Below, in pieces: positions 26,357-34,662 of a DNA stretch of 51,604 nt. A program made the translations under genes and the position numbers. Source of the stretch: Candidatus Acidiferrales bacterium (GTDB lineage: Bacteria; Bacteroidota; Ignavibacteria; Kryptoniales; JAKASW01); contig DATJAY010000038.1 of NCBI GenBank assembly GCA_035515795.1, forward strand, positions 1 through 51,604. Reading direction: 5' to 3'. Below the pieces are notes generated by a model. It was not told the origin of the DNA. It worked only from the letters and a program-made list of their open reading frames with translations, and did no database searches. The number at the start of each line of letters is the position of its first letter. Within the stretch, counting starts at the first letter, position 1.

Positions 26357-26398
26357 GAGGGAGTATTATGAGAATTAATACTCCCTCATTTTTCTTTT
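26357..26398 (+). terminator. Perfect 12-bp terminator hairpin inside the SusC leader (candidate attenuator)
   Basis: GAGGGAGTATTA at 26357-26368 pairs perfectly with TAATACTCCCTC at 26376-26387 around a 7-base loop, followed by ATTTTTCTTTT. It lies about 60 bases behind the promoter at 26262-26290 and 150 bases before the SusC start, with no gene between promoter and hairpin. It should end most transcripts as a roughly 100-base RNA unless read-through is regulated. Confidence 0.8.
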
Positions 26399-26504
26399 AG
26401 CTTAATCCATCAACCATTGCGGAGGTTTATTGTTGGCTGATATTTCCTTTTGTTTCATTTTTTCATTTCTCACCTACTTACAAATCCCACATCAAGGAGG
26501 TAAT

Positions 26505-26555
26505 ATGACTCGTAGGAAAACTCTAACCACAAACTGCAAGGAGGTATTCAGATGA
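26505..26555 (+). CDS. Short leader peptide, 16 residues, coupled to SusC
   Basis: ATG at 26505 follows a near-perfect Shine-Dalgarno AAGGAGG at 26494-26500. It reads 16 codons (MTRRKTLTTNCKEVFR) to a TGA at 26553-26555 that overlaps the SusC ATG (ATGA). SusC has its own AAGGAGG at 26538-26544, inside this frame. The same frame is open further back to TTG at 26430 with GGAGG at 26421-26425, which would give 41 residues with a hydrophobic first half. The peptide matches no family I recognise. Threonine and basic residues are enriched, but there is no run of one codon as in classic amino-acid attenuators. A role in coupling or sensing translation is inferred. Confidence 0.5.
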   Translation: MTRRKTLTTNCKEVFR

Positions 26556-29500
26556 AGAAGAATCTACCGCTTGCTTCGTTACTTGTACTGTGTCTCCTTT
26601 CTTTTACCGCCGGTGTCTCACTGGCACAGACAGGTACAATCAAAGGAAAAATCACCGATAGTCAAACTGGTGATGTTCTCCCCGGGGCAACAGTCATTCT
26701 CGAAAAGACCGCTCTTGGTGCGGCGACTAACGCTACCGGAGATTACACGATTGAAGGCGTGCCCGCTGGTAGCTACCAGTTGACGGCTCGTTTTGTCGGT
26801 TATCAAAGCGGAACTGTAAGCATACAGGTCAAAGAGGGCGAAACAGCTACCCATGACTTTCAATTGTCACCGGTTGGATACACGACCAACCCCGTCGTCG
26901 TCAATGCGATCGGACTGCAGACTCCCCGTGAGCAGATGGGAACAGCCGTATCGTCGGTAGCTGGAAAGTCATTGACGTTGTCGGGTGCAACTGATATTGC
27001 CACAAGTCTTGCGGCGCAGGCTCCAGGCTTGAACACCTATGAGAGCAATGGAGACCCGGGCTCGGGAACGAGGATGGTTCTCCGCGGAGCTCGCACCCTT
27101 CAGGGAGATAACCAGCCGCTGATCATACTCGATGGCGAGCCGATAATTGACGCCTCGATATATAACCAGGTTACGTTTAACGCAAACTATACGAACGCCG
27201 GAGTTTCCGGATATTCCACACTCGATCAAATCAACCCCGAGGATATTCAATCCGTAGAGGTTTATTCCGGACCATCCGCTGCCGCTATTTGGGGATCAAG
27301 AGGAGCGAACGGCGTCATCGTAATAACAACGAAATCTGGAGTGTTCAATCCGAGCAAAAAAATAAATATCTCCGTGCGCGAGAACACTCAAATGGATGAA
27401 CTCCTTCGGGAGGAACCTCTCCAAGCCGATTTCGGACAGGGCGATAACGGTAATTATATTTGGAATAACAGATACAGCTGGGGAGATAGAATCTCGCAGA
27501 GGTCCGGCAAGCCGGATTCCCTCGCTATTCCCAGCGTTCCCACTTCCCAAATAATCCAGAAGAACTCAAAGACAGTGTATGATCATGGAACCGAGCTCTT
27601 TCATAAACCCATTTCAACTGAATATGGAGTAACTTTCAGTGGAGGAGATCAAGCAGGGACCTTCTACCTTGACGTCGATAGACTCGGCCAAACCGGAATC
27701 GTCCTTGCAAATTCTGATTTCTCGAGAACGTCTATAAAGGGTTCGGTGAGTCGGACGTTTAGCGAAAACGTCACTCTCCGTCTCGATGCGACGTATGTGA
27801 ACAGCGCCATAGACAGAACTCAGCAGGGTTCAAACCTCGCTGCACTTATGCTGGGCGCTTATAGATGTCCACCTGATTTTAACAACCAGCCTTACATCGT
27901 CAACTACGTCGATCCTGCAACCGGAATCGTTACCGCCAATTCGCAAAGGGGATTCCGCGATGGTAACGGAAGTCCATACGCGTCTGGAGTATATGACAAT
28001 CCGCTCTTCAGCGTCTACGAGGATCCGACGACATTCCTGGACAATCGGGTCATCGGTAATCTGCAACTTTCTTATGATCCGATGGATTGGCTGGACTTCA
28101 CTTATAGAGCCGGAGTGGACTATTTAGGCGACAGGAACACGAGCTTCCTGAATTATTTCGATTGGACGGCCCCGCAGTCTCCTCAGGCGCCTAACTTCTA
28201 TGCCGGCCAATACAGCGATAACGTCTTCTCCCAATACCAGATCAACACCGATCTCCAGGGCCGGGCAAAACACGATTTCAGCAGCGACTTCAGCGGAAAC
28301 CTGATGCTGGGAATCCACCTGGATCATCAGCAATACAACTCCATTACCAACATCGTTCAATCCCTGTTGATACCCACCGGTCCGCCATCTCTTGGCAACG
28401 CATCCACTCCGCTGCCTCCCTACCAGGGTTGGACGATGCAGCGCGATGCTGCAATGTACGGACAACTGGACCTGAGTATGTATAACGAGCTATTCGTAAG
28501 CTTGTCGGGAAGGGATGAAACCTCGAGCACGTACGGACCAGAAAGTGCAGGTCTGTATTTCTATCCATCCGTTAGTGCCGCTTGGCAGTTTACCCAGCTC
28601 CCACTATTTGAAGGGAACGACATTTTGTCCTTTGGCAAATTGAGATTGGCATATGGTGAAGCTGGCGTACCGCCTCCACTATATAGCTCGAACACGTACT
28701 TTATCGGGAATCAAGCTGTTACCAATGGTTGGGGATCCGGCTTGAATCCTCAATACTACGGTGGCGGTGCATCGATATACCCCGACCAAGGTCTCAACTT
28801 GATGGGTAATGCAGGGATAGCCCCAGAGAAAACTACTGAACTCGAAGGTGGTCTCGACCTAAGACTTTTTGGCGACAGGGCTACACTTTCTGTAAGTGAA
28901 TATAGCGACAAGACCACAGGTGCGATTGTTCCGATTACTGTGCCGCAGTCGACCGGCTTTGGATATATCTACAAGAACGCCGTCAACTTGACAAACGTTG
29001 GGACGGAAGTTCAACTCAACGTCGAATGGCTGCGCATCGGAGAGTTCTCCTGGTCAACGCTTTTGAATTGGTCAACCAACAAGAACAAAGTCACGAGCAT
29101 GCCTGCGGGAACGCAATACGTAATTCTAAATGGATTCACGGATCCATTTTCTGCCGCAGTTCTTAACCAGCCGGTCGGCGTGATCTTCGGGACGCATTGG
29201 ATGCGGACAGGTGACAGTGCGAATACCGCCAATGGTCTCCCAGTCACGAGTGGTAAGCTGATTCTCGATGCGAATGGCTTCCCACAGATAGGCAACACGG
29301 ATGCAATTATAGGAGATCCAAATCCGAAGTGGCGTGCCGGCATCGGGACTACATTCCGATACGAAAGACTGACGTTCAGCGTGCTGTTTGATATCAAACA
29401 TGGCGGCCAGGTTTGGGATGGAACAGAAGGCGCGCTTGACTTCTTCGGAAGATTCGGCGATCAGAACTGGTGGACCAAGATCAGCGCTCAGCAAGCTCAG

Positions 29501-29947
29501 ACTTTGGTGAATTGGAACGGACAGACTGTAGCTTCAATTGTGGCAGCCGGAACCTATGGCAATTCTTACGTTAAGAATTCGGATGGGACGTACAACTTTA
29601 GAGGGTACGTAAAAGACTTCGGAGGCGGACCGGTAATCATCGATGAGACGTGGTTCCGCTTTGGACCCGGTTCGAGTTTGACCGGAGGTCCTTCTGAACA
29701 ATTTGTCGAGGATGCGAGCTACGTCAGGTTAAGAGAGCTTTCGTTGTCATATCTGATTCCGCTGCATTCGCTAGGATTCGAAAGCCTGCAAATCAGTGTG
29801 GTTGGCAGAAACCTTGCTCTTTGGACGAAGTACAAAGGGCAAGATCCGGAAGTCAATCTGACGGGACCAACTACCGGTCAAGGTCTTGATTACTTTATCA
29901 ATCCGAGTATCAAGACATGGATTCTTTCACTGCAGGTTAATTATTAA
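26552..29947 (+). CDS. SusC/RagA-family TonB-linked outer-membrane transporter
   Basis: This 1131-residue receptor imports a ligand, usually an oligosaccharide or peptide, together with a SusD-type lid lipoprotein. It has a signal peptide (to about residue 26, SLAQ), a CarboxypepD_reg-like domain (about 28-110: GTIKGKITDSQTG, GATVILE, GSYQLTARFVGY), a plug (about 125-265, with MVLRGARTLQGDNQPLIILDG, NPEDIQSVEVYSGPSAAAIWGSRGANGVIVITT) and a large barrel with a C-terminal beta-signal ending LQVNY. The length and the next gene identify the SusC class. It is preceded by a promoter, an attenuator-like hairpin and a coupled leader peptide. No glycoside hydrolase, sulfatase or sigma/anti-sigma pair is next to it, so the substrate is unknown. 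Confidence 0.95.
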   Translation: MKKNLPLASLLVLCLLSFTAGVSLAQTGTIKGKITDSQTGDVLPGATVILEKTALGAATNATGDYTIEGVPAGSYQLTARFVGYQSGTVSIQVKEGETATHDFQLSPVGYTTNPVVVNAIGLQTPREQMGTAVSSVAGKSLTLSGATDIATSLAAQAPGLNTYESNGDPGSGTRMVLRGARTLQGDNQPLIILDGEPIIDASIYNQVTFNANYTNAGVSGYSTLDQINPEDIQSVEVYSGPSAAAIWGSRGANGVIVITTKSGVFNPSKKINISVRENTQMDELLREEPLQADFGQGDNGNYIWNNRYSWGDRISQRSGKPDSLAIPSVPTSQIIQKNSKTVYDHGTELFHKPISTEYGVTFSGGDQAGTFYLDVDRLGQTGIVLANSDFSRTSIKGSVSRTFSENVTLRLDATYVNSAIDRTQQGSNLAALMLGAYRCPPDFNNQPYIVNYVDPATGIVTANSQRGFRDGNGSPYASGVYDNPLFSVYEDPTTFLDNRVIGNLQLSYDPMDWLDFTYRAGVDYLGDRNTSFLNYFDWTAPQSPQAPNFYAGQYSDNVFSQYQINTDLQGRAKHDFSSDFSGNLMLGIHLDHQQYNSITNIVQSLLIPTGPPSLGNASTPLPPYQGWTMQRDAAMYGQLDLSMYNELFVSLSGRDETSSTYGPESAGLYFYPSVSAAWQFTQLPLFEGNDILSFGKLRLAYGEAGVPPPLYSSNTYFIGNQAVTNGWGSGLNPQYYGGGASIYPDQGLNLMGNAGIAPEKTTELEGGLDLRLFGDRATLSVSEYSDKTTGAIVPITVPQSTGFGYIYKNAVNLTNVGTEVQLNVEWLRIGEFSWSTLLNWSTNKNKVTSMPAGTQYVILNGFTDPFSAAVLNQPVGVIFGTHWMRTGDSANTANGLPVTSGKLILDANGFPQIGNTDAIIGDPNPKWRAGIGTTFRYERLTFSVLFDIKHGGQVWDGTEGALDFFGRFGDQNWWTKISAQQAQTLVNWNGQTVASIVAAGTYGNSYVKNSDGTYNFRGYVKDFGGGPVIIDETWFRFGPGSSLTGGPSEQFVEDASYVRLRELSLSYLIPLHSLGFESLQISVVGRNLALWTKYKGQDPEVNLTGPTTGQGLDYFINPSIKTWILSLQVNY

Positions 29948-29961
29948 GAAGGGAGCAGACA

Positions 29962-31377
29962 ATGAAAACAATTTGCAAATATGCAATTTCAGCCCTGTTG
30001 GTTGCGGCGGTTATAGCCGGCTGCAAATCATTTACCAAGGGTTACGAAAATAATCCGATTGCTTCGGCGTCGGCGCCTGCTTCCACCATATTCACCAGTT
30101 CGCAGGTTTCCTTCGATCTGTTTATGGAAGGCTTTTCCTCGTATGTCGCGGCATTGTGGTCGCAGGAAGCGACAGGCACCGTGTCCCAGTTTATCGGATA
30201 CTATGTTTACACCGCGTCAAGCCAGGACTTCAATAACGACTGGGGACTCGCCTACAACAATGTGGGATATGATCTTCGCCTGGTCGAAGCTCAGGCAGCG
30301 AAGGATGGTAATCCTACACTTGAAGGAGCTGCCAAAGTGGTCGAGGGAATCCAGATGGGAACGGTCGCGGATCTTTGGGGCGATGTCCCATATTCACAGG
30401 CGTTCCAGCCAACAGTTTACCTGCAGCCGAAGTACGACCCTCAGGATTCTGTGTATTCTCGGGTTCAGGCCACTCTCGATGCAGGCATTGCTGAGCTAAC
30501 GCAAGGTGCATCGGATGTTCCCGGAGATGCTTTTTCCTCTGCGGGAAGTAATCCAGAATGGGTCAAGGCGGCACACACTGCGAAGGCTAGATTCCTCATG
30601 CATTCCGCAAGGCATGGTGGCTACGCTGCCAACGCTGCTGTCCTGGCTCAGGTTATTGCGCAATGTCAGCAGGGAATCCTGGCCACCGACGGCTCGGAGG
30701 ATTTCACGTTCTTGCATACTGGCGGAGTCTGGAATGGCGACCTGAATCTCTGGAATTCATTCCTTACTGTGGACAGAGCCGGATACATGGATGCGAGTGC
30801 CACATTTGTGATTCCGATGATGAATGCTGCGAAACTCGATGGCAAAACAAACTACAGCGGAAGGTTGGCCTATTATTTCAACGCCGCAGGAACTGACTTC
30901 AACACTTCAGCGACGGGCGCTTATGGACCGACCACCAGCTTCCCGATCTTCAGAGCATCTGAGACCCATCTATTATGGGCCGAAGCAGCCGCAAGAACGG
31001 GGGACGATGCTACCGCACTTGCACAGCTGAATCTCGCAAGGGAATATAACAACGCTGTATTTGCTGAGACCTCTGCCGATTACGCTGCAACTGATGCCCC
31101 GGTGGCAACCTCCGCCGCGTTGCTGCAGACTATCGTCAATGAGGAATATGTATCACTGATGTCTCAGATCGAGGTGCTGAGTCTGATGCGCAGGGTGGAT
31201 TACCAAATCCAATATAAGGATTCGACAGGAGCGACTGTCAGCATTGCTCCGATTACCGGCGCACAATTCCCACAGCGTTTCATTTACCCGATCCAGGAAA
31301 TCAACGCGAATCCAAACGCTGCGGTTATTTCCACGACTGTAAATATGTATTCCAAGACCTGGGCGAATCAGCCGTGA
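29962..31377 (+). CDS. SusD/RagB-family nutrient-binding outer-membrane lipoprotein
   Basis: This 471-residue protein has a lipoprotein signal with lipobox VIAGC (Cys21). The body is helical with SusD features: a WG-rich segment near residue 140 (GTVADLWGDVPYSQAF), the helix AKARFLMHSARHGG, and the C-terminal LLQTIVNEEYVSLMSQIEVLSLMRRVDY followed by FPQRFIYP. SusD lies on top of the SusC barrel at the cell surface and captures the ligand. It starts 15 bases after SusC with GGGAG ahead of the ATG and ends at a strong terminator. It belongs to the SusD-like 2 type subfamily by appearance, which is not certain. Confidence 0.93.
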   Translation: MKTICKYAISALLVAAVIAGCKSFTKGYENNPIASASAPASTIFTSSQVSFDLFMEGFSSYVAALWSQEATGTVSQFIGYYVYTASSQDFNNDWGLAYNNVGYDLRLVEAQAAKDGNPTLEGAAKVVEGIQMGTVADLWGDVPYSQAFQPTVYLQPKYDPQDSVYSRVQATLDAGIAELTQGASDVPGDAFSSAGSNPEWVKAAHTAKARFLMHSARHGGYAANAAVLAQVIAQCQQGILATDGSEDFTFLHTGGVWNGDLNLWNSFLTVDRAGYMDASATFVIPMMNAAKLDGKTNYSGRLAYYFNAAGTDFNTSATGAYGPTTSFPIFRASETHLLWAEAAARTGDDATALAQLNLAREYNNAVFAETSADYAATDAPVATSAALLQTIVNEEYVSLMSQIEVLSLMRRVDYQIQYKDSTGATVSIAPITGAQFPQRFIYPIQEINANPNAAVISTTVNMYSKTWANQP

Positions 31378-31404
31378 TCTGTTGAAAAAATATTCTGATT
31401 AAAC

Positions 31405-31453
31405 AAAGCCTCGTCGAGGTCTTAATTGACAGCGACGAGGTTTTATTTTTTTT
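31405..31453 (+). terminator. Rho-independent terminator after the SusD-like gene
   Basis: CCTCGTCG at 31409-31416 pairs with CGACGAGG at 31433-31440. The stem can be extended by AAAG/TTTT, and TTTTATTTTTTTT follows. This ends the SusC/SusD transcript. Confidence 0.88.
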
Positions 31454-31516
31454 AGGTTTCTCTTGGTGACAAGGATAGATCGTTTCAAAAAAGTGTGTCG
31501 GGAGTCCCCTTGGGGC

Positions 31517-31548
31517 TTGACCTTGACCGACATCATGATTTACATTTA
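31517..31548 (+). promoter_or_regulatory. Candidate promoter of the orphan lipoprotein gene
   Basis: TTGACC at 31517-31522 lies 21 bases (from TTG) before TACATTTA at 31541-31548, 7 of 8 to the Bacteroidota TAnnTTTG element. It would give a leader of about 30 bases before the ATG at 31588. A second TTGACC directly follows the first. Confidence 0.4.
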
Positions 31549-31587
31549 CTTATGTTGAGCGTGTCGAAGCAAATCAGGCAGGCGACT

Positions 31588-32013
31588 ATGATTAAATTCG
31601 GTGGAGCGATTTTTTTTGTAATCTCGATGTTTGTTTGGAGCGGTTGTTATGACACCGTGCAAATAACGGGGGATCAGGTCGGACAACTGGATGGTTATCA
31701 AGACATTACGGCTGTTGTAGATACGCAGGGGACAGTCTCCTCTTATCATTTCGCACGAGGGATGTATAGAGTCGTGCGTGATACTCTGGTTGGGACGGGA
31801 ACTACAACGACGATGATGGGTGAACTAACTCAGAGCGGCATTTCAATTCCATCCTCAAGGATAGCATACGTCGAGGTCGATAAATTAAACATGCCCCGGA
31901 CATTACTCCTCGCAGGAGGCGTAGTGGCGGCGACAACCGCAATGGTGCTTTCGGCTGCTTCCAATTCCGGTTCACCCGGGTCCTCGGGCTCGGGTCCACA
32001 GCCGCCGCGCTAG
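31588..32013 (+). CDS. Small predicted lipoprotein of unknown function
   Basis: This 141-residue protein begins with MIKFGGAIFFVISMF and a possible lipobox VWSGC (Cys20; Trp at -3 is unusual). The middle is beta-rich with repeated V-E/V-D-T segments, a hydrophobic stretch (LLLAGGVVAATTAMVLSAA) lies near residues 104-122, and the tail is Gly/Ser/Pro-rich. The family is not recognised. ATG at 31588 is preferred because the signal sequence begins there; an open frame extends back to 31495 but would bury it. It lies between the SusD terminator and the leader of the PIG-L-like gene, probably as a separate transcript. Confidence 0.55.
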   Translation: MIKFGGAIFFVISMFVWSGCYDTVQITGDQVGQLDGYQDITAVVDTQGTVSSYHFARGMYRVVRDTLVGTGTTTTMMGELTQSGISIPSSRIAYVEVDKLNMPRTLLLAGGVVAATTAMVLSAASNSGSPGSSGSGPQPPR

Positions 32014-32166
32014 CGATACCACACGTGCGGATCTTTTAGAATCCCCCTGCCAAGAAGTCCGTCCCGGGAGCGCGGAAAAAGCATTCGCTGTTGGCGTACA
32101 CGTGAAAAGAGTTGCCGGTATAACCTTGACCTCGAATGAAATTTCTGAAAGCCATTTCAAGTTTAC

Positions 32167-32185
32167 ACTTTTCACTTGACAAAGC
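32167..32185 (+). repeat. 19-base TTGACA element shared with the SusC leader
   Basis: ACTTTTCACTTGACAAAGC at 32167-32185 matches 26253-26271 at 18 of 19 bases. In the SusC leader this element carries the -35 box. Here the downstream -10 is poor (best TAAACA at 32196-32201, 14-base spacing). Confidence 0.5.
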
Positions 32186-32200
32186 CAGCGTAGATTAAAC

Positions 32201-32237
32201 AAGGTCGTCTGAGGCGAACGGACGACCTTTTTTATTT
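32201..32237 (+). terminator. Terminator hairpin directly ahead of the PIG-L-like gene (candidate attenuator)
   Basis: AAGGTCGTC at 32201-32209 pairs perfectly with GACGACCTT at 32221-32229 around an 11-base loop, followed by TTTTTTATTTT. The T-run ends one base before the ribosome-binding site AAGGAG (32239-32244) of the next gene. It could end transcription from the lipoprotein gene or control entry into the next one. Confidence 0.75.
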
Positions 32238-32258
32238 TAAGGAGACAGCTTACAATAA

Positions 32259-34565
32259 ATGACGATGAATGCGTCACTTAAATGTTGTCTCATCTCTTTA
32301 TTGACCCTCTTTGCACGGCCAGTGGCATATTCTCGGGAGTCCCCGTACTTCTCCGGCGAAGGTGCCAAGGCGATCGCACAAGAAATTCGTGAGATTAAAA
32401 ACCCGAGCGTATATCTCGTGATCACGGTCGCCCCGGGCTTTGAGGATCTTGCTTCGATCGCGAATTTCAGGATAGGAAGGGGCGCCGCTGTTTCGGTCGC
32501 ATACATTACTAACGGCGAAGATATCCCCAGCGATCTGAACGGTGAAATGTTTTATCAACTGGCTTCGCGAAGAAAGGAAGAAGCATACAACGTCCTTTCT
32601 TATCTCGGAGTGCAGTCATTTTTTCTTAATGTTCCTGTCGACGAATTTTCTGCAGGAGAAGGATGCTTCCATCCTACTTCCCGTCTCGACAAAATATTGA
32701 ATGACCGTCTTGACAGTGTGATATCTGAAGTCAAACCTGACATCATAGTTCTTGATCATGATCCTCTTTCGGCTGGCAAACAGTCGTCGCGTTGTGCATA
32801 TTTTCAAGATCTCGTTCTAAGAAAAATAAGTGCGGAAAAGGAAGCGTCGTCATGGATAGTACCGCGTCTTTTCGCTCAGACAGATCAGCGAATAAGGACT
32901 GCCGGTATCCCTGTCGAACAAAGAGATCCGATCTGGTCGAAGAGCTATTCTGAAATGGCGCTCGAAGCAGAAAAATCCTACGAAAGTTTGAGGTACCAGA
33001 TCCGTTTGTGGGACGAGAATGAATCCCATTGTTATGTTCAACTTTATCCGACTGCAGCAAAATCGCCTTTCCCGTTAGACAATCGGTTACCGGAGATTGG
33101 AAAAGCATTGAGAACCTTGATTCCCGCCGTAAGATCAGTGTTCTCTATTGAGAAAGTTTCCGGCCGCGGAAAACAGCTTGTGATGCTTCATGGCGCAATA
33201 GCCAGGGTCGATAATTTTATTTCCCCATATGAGCATTCTCTCGGGAAAAGCGATCTTCGAGTGTTGGCAACATGGAAACTCGGGCTTGAGAGACTTCGAT
33301 GTGACATCTTAGGCGCATCAATCTCATGGTACGTAAGTGATACGGTCGTAACACCAGTCCAGGATTTTTTTCTTCGATTTGGGAAACTCGGCGGAGTATT
33401 ATTTAAAGGCAAAACACGGGTATTGTTTCCGGGAGTCATTCAGAAGCAATGGGTTGTGAATGAAAATCCAAAAGAATATTACGACTGGAATGATACTACA
33501 ACATTTAGGGTGCTTTCTCCTCGTTCGATAGCTCTGAATTCGGCCGAAACGCCGGAAGGGTTTGAGGCTATGCAGGTGAGGACCCCGTTCGTATTTATGG
33601 TGGCACATCAGGATTCAAATCCAAATTATGATTTCATGTACAGGCAGGAGATACCGCTTATCATCGCGCCTCTTCGCTCCGTTGAAGTGCTAACACCGCA
33701 GGTCGCTGTTTTCCGTGACACGAGTATCTGCGTCCGCTTTAAAAGTAACGTCCGGGATAAGTCAGGCGGAGTATTTTATGTGAGTGACCCGATCGTTTCA
33801 TCGCCTCAAAAGAGAGTGGAGTTGCCCGGGAAAAATTGCGCTGTAACGGATACTCTCCCATTGACATGGGATACGCTTTTGGTAGCTCCTCACGAAGTAA
33901 AGATCTGGGCAACCCATGGGATTCCGATCGGGAATTTTACAGCGCATTCCCTCGATGTAAAGGTAAACATCAAGGGAAATGTCGGACTCTGTTCGGTAGT
34001 CGAGAACAGCCCTGTACAAATCGCACTTCGCAGACTCGGTGTCCGTGCAATATTTTTTGACAAGACTGAATCTCTTGATAAAGATTTATCGAAATATTCC
34101 GAAATAATAATAGACCGGTTCTCTTTTCAAAAATTTTTCGAATTGTTTGAACGGCACGGGTTAATCGCGCAATGGCTCAACAAAGGAGGCAGGCTAATTG
34201 TCCTTCCGCAGTATGGATTGCAGCAACCGAGGTCGTTTGGCGATGATGAGGTAAAATTTCGTTATCTGCCTGCTGTCGGCTGTAACGAGAAATTAAATAT
34301 CTGTTCATCTGACAAAATGTTTCAGCTCCCGAATAAGATCAACAAAAGAAGTTTTGGCGACGGGCATTTCGTCGAGTCATACGGGGAAGTGGCAGGCAAG
34401 GCAGCCGGCTCGAGGGTTTTGATTAGTTTGGGTAAACGCGTTTTACTTTTAGAAAAAAAGATTGGGAACGGTGAAATTTTCTATTGCACCTTGAACCTCT
34501 ATCCGAGATTGCTTGAAATCAATCAGAGTTCTTATCGGCTCCTGGCGAATTTATTGAGTAATTGA
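32259..34565 (+). CDS. PIG-L (LmbE)-like protein with degenerate active site and large C-terminal region
   Basis: This 768-residue exported protein has a hydrophobic N-terminus, then a PIG-L-like Rossmann domain (about 48-270: VYLVITVAPGFEDLASI, VSVAYITNGED, PDIIVLDHDP). PIG-L enzymes remove acetyl groups from N-acetyl sugars using zinc bound by HPDD and a later His. Here HPDDE reads G60-F-E-D-L and the later HPDH position reads KQSS, so both histidines seem lost. The middle (about 270-580) is beta-rich, and the C-terminal 200 residues look like a GATase1/ThuA-type flavodoxin-like domain. It may bind rather than cleave glycans, or use another metal site. AAGGAG (32239-32244) is 14 bases before ATG 32259; ATG 32265 in the same frame is an alternative. 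Confidence 0.65.
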   Translation: MTMNASLKCCLISLLTLFARPVAYSRESPYFSGEGAKAIAQEIREIKNPSVYLVITVAPGFEDLASIANFRIGRGAAVSVAYITNGEDIPSDLNGEMFYQLASRRKEEAYNVLSYLGVQSFFLNVPVDEFSAGEGCFHPTSRLDKILNDRLDSVISEVKPDIIVLDHDPLSAGKQSSRCAYFQDLVLRKISAEKEASSWIVPRLFAQTDQRIRTAGIPVEQRDPIWSKSYSEMALEAEKSYESLRYQIRLWDENESHCYVQLYPTAAKSPFPLDNRLPEIGKALRTLIPAVRSVFSIEKVSGRGKQLVMLHGAIARVDNFISPYEHSLGKSDLRVLATWKLGLERLRCDILGASISWYVSDTVVTPVQDFFLRFGKLGGVLFKGKTRVLFPGVIQKQWVVNENPKEYYDWNDTTTFRVLSPRSIALNSAETPEGFEAMQVRTPFVFMVAHQDSNPNYDFMYRQEIPLIIAPLRSVEVLTPQVAVFRDTSICVRFKSNVRDKSGGVFYVSDPIVSSPQKRVELPGKNCAVTDTLPLTWDTLLVAPHEVKIWATHGIPIGNFTAHSLDVKVNIKGNVGLCSVVENSPVQIALRRLGVRAIFFDKTESLDKDLSKYSEIIIDRFSFQKFFELFERHGLIAQWLNKGGRLIVLPQYGLQQPRSFGDDEVKFRYLPAVGCNEKLNICSSDKMFQLPNKINKRSFGDGHFVESYGEVAGKAAGSRVLISLGKRVLLLEKKIGNGEIFYCTLNLYPRLLEINQSSYRLLANLLSN

Positions 34566-34662
34566 CTGAATTTTGAGGGTCGGAAGAACAAATATTTCTT
34601 TCATAGAATATTGATTAAATGTTTTTTAGTTTCTAAATTTCATTGAATTGTCGGAGGTAAAT

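Noticed and set aside
31517-31528. Direct repeat TTGACCTTGACC
   Set aside because: Could be an operator half-site pair, but two adjacent 6-base copies are easily chance; only the promoter reading is kept.
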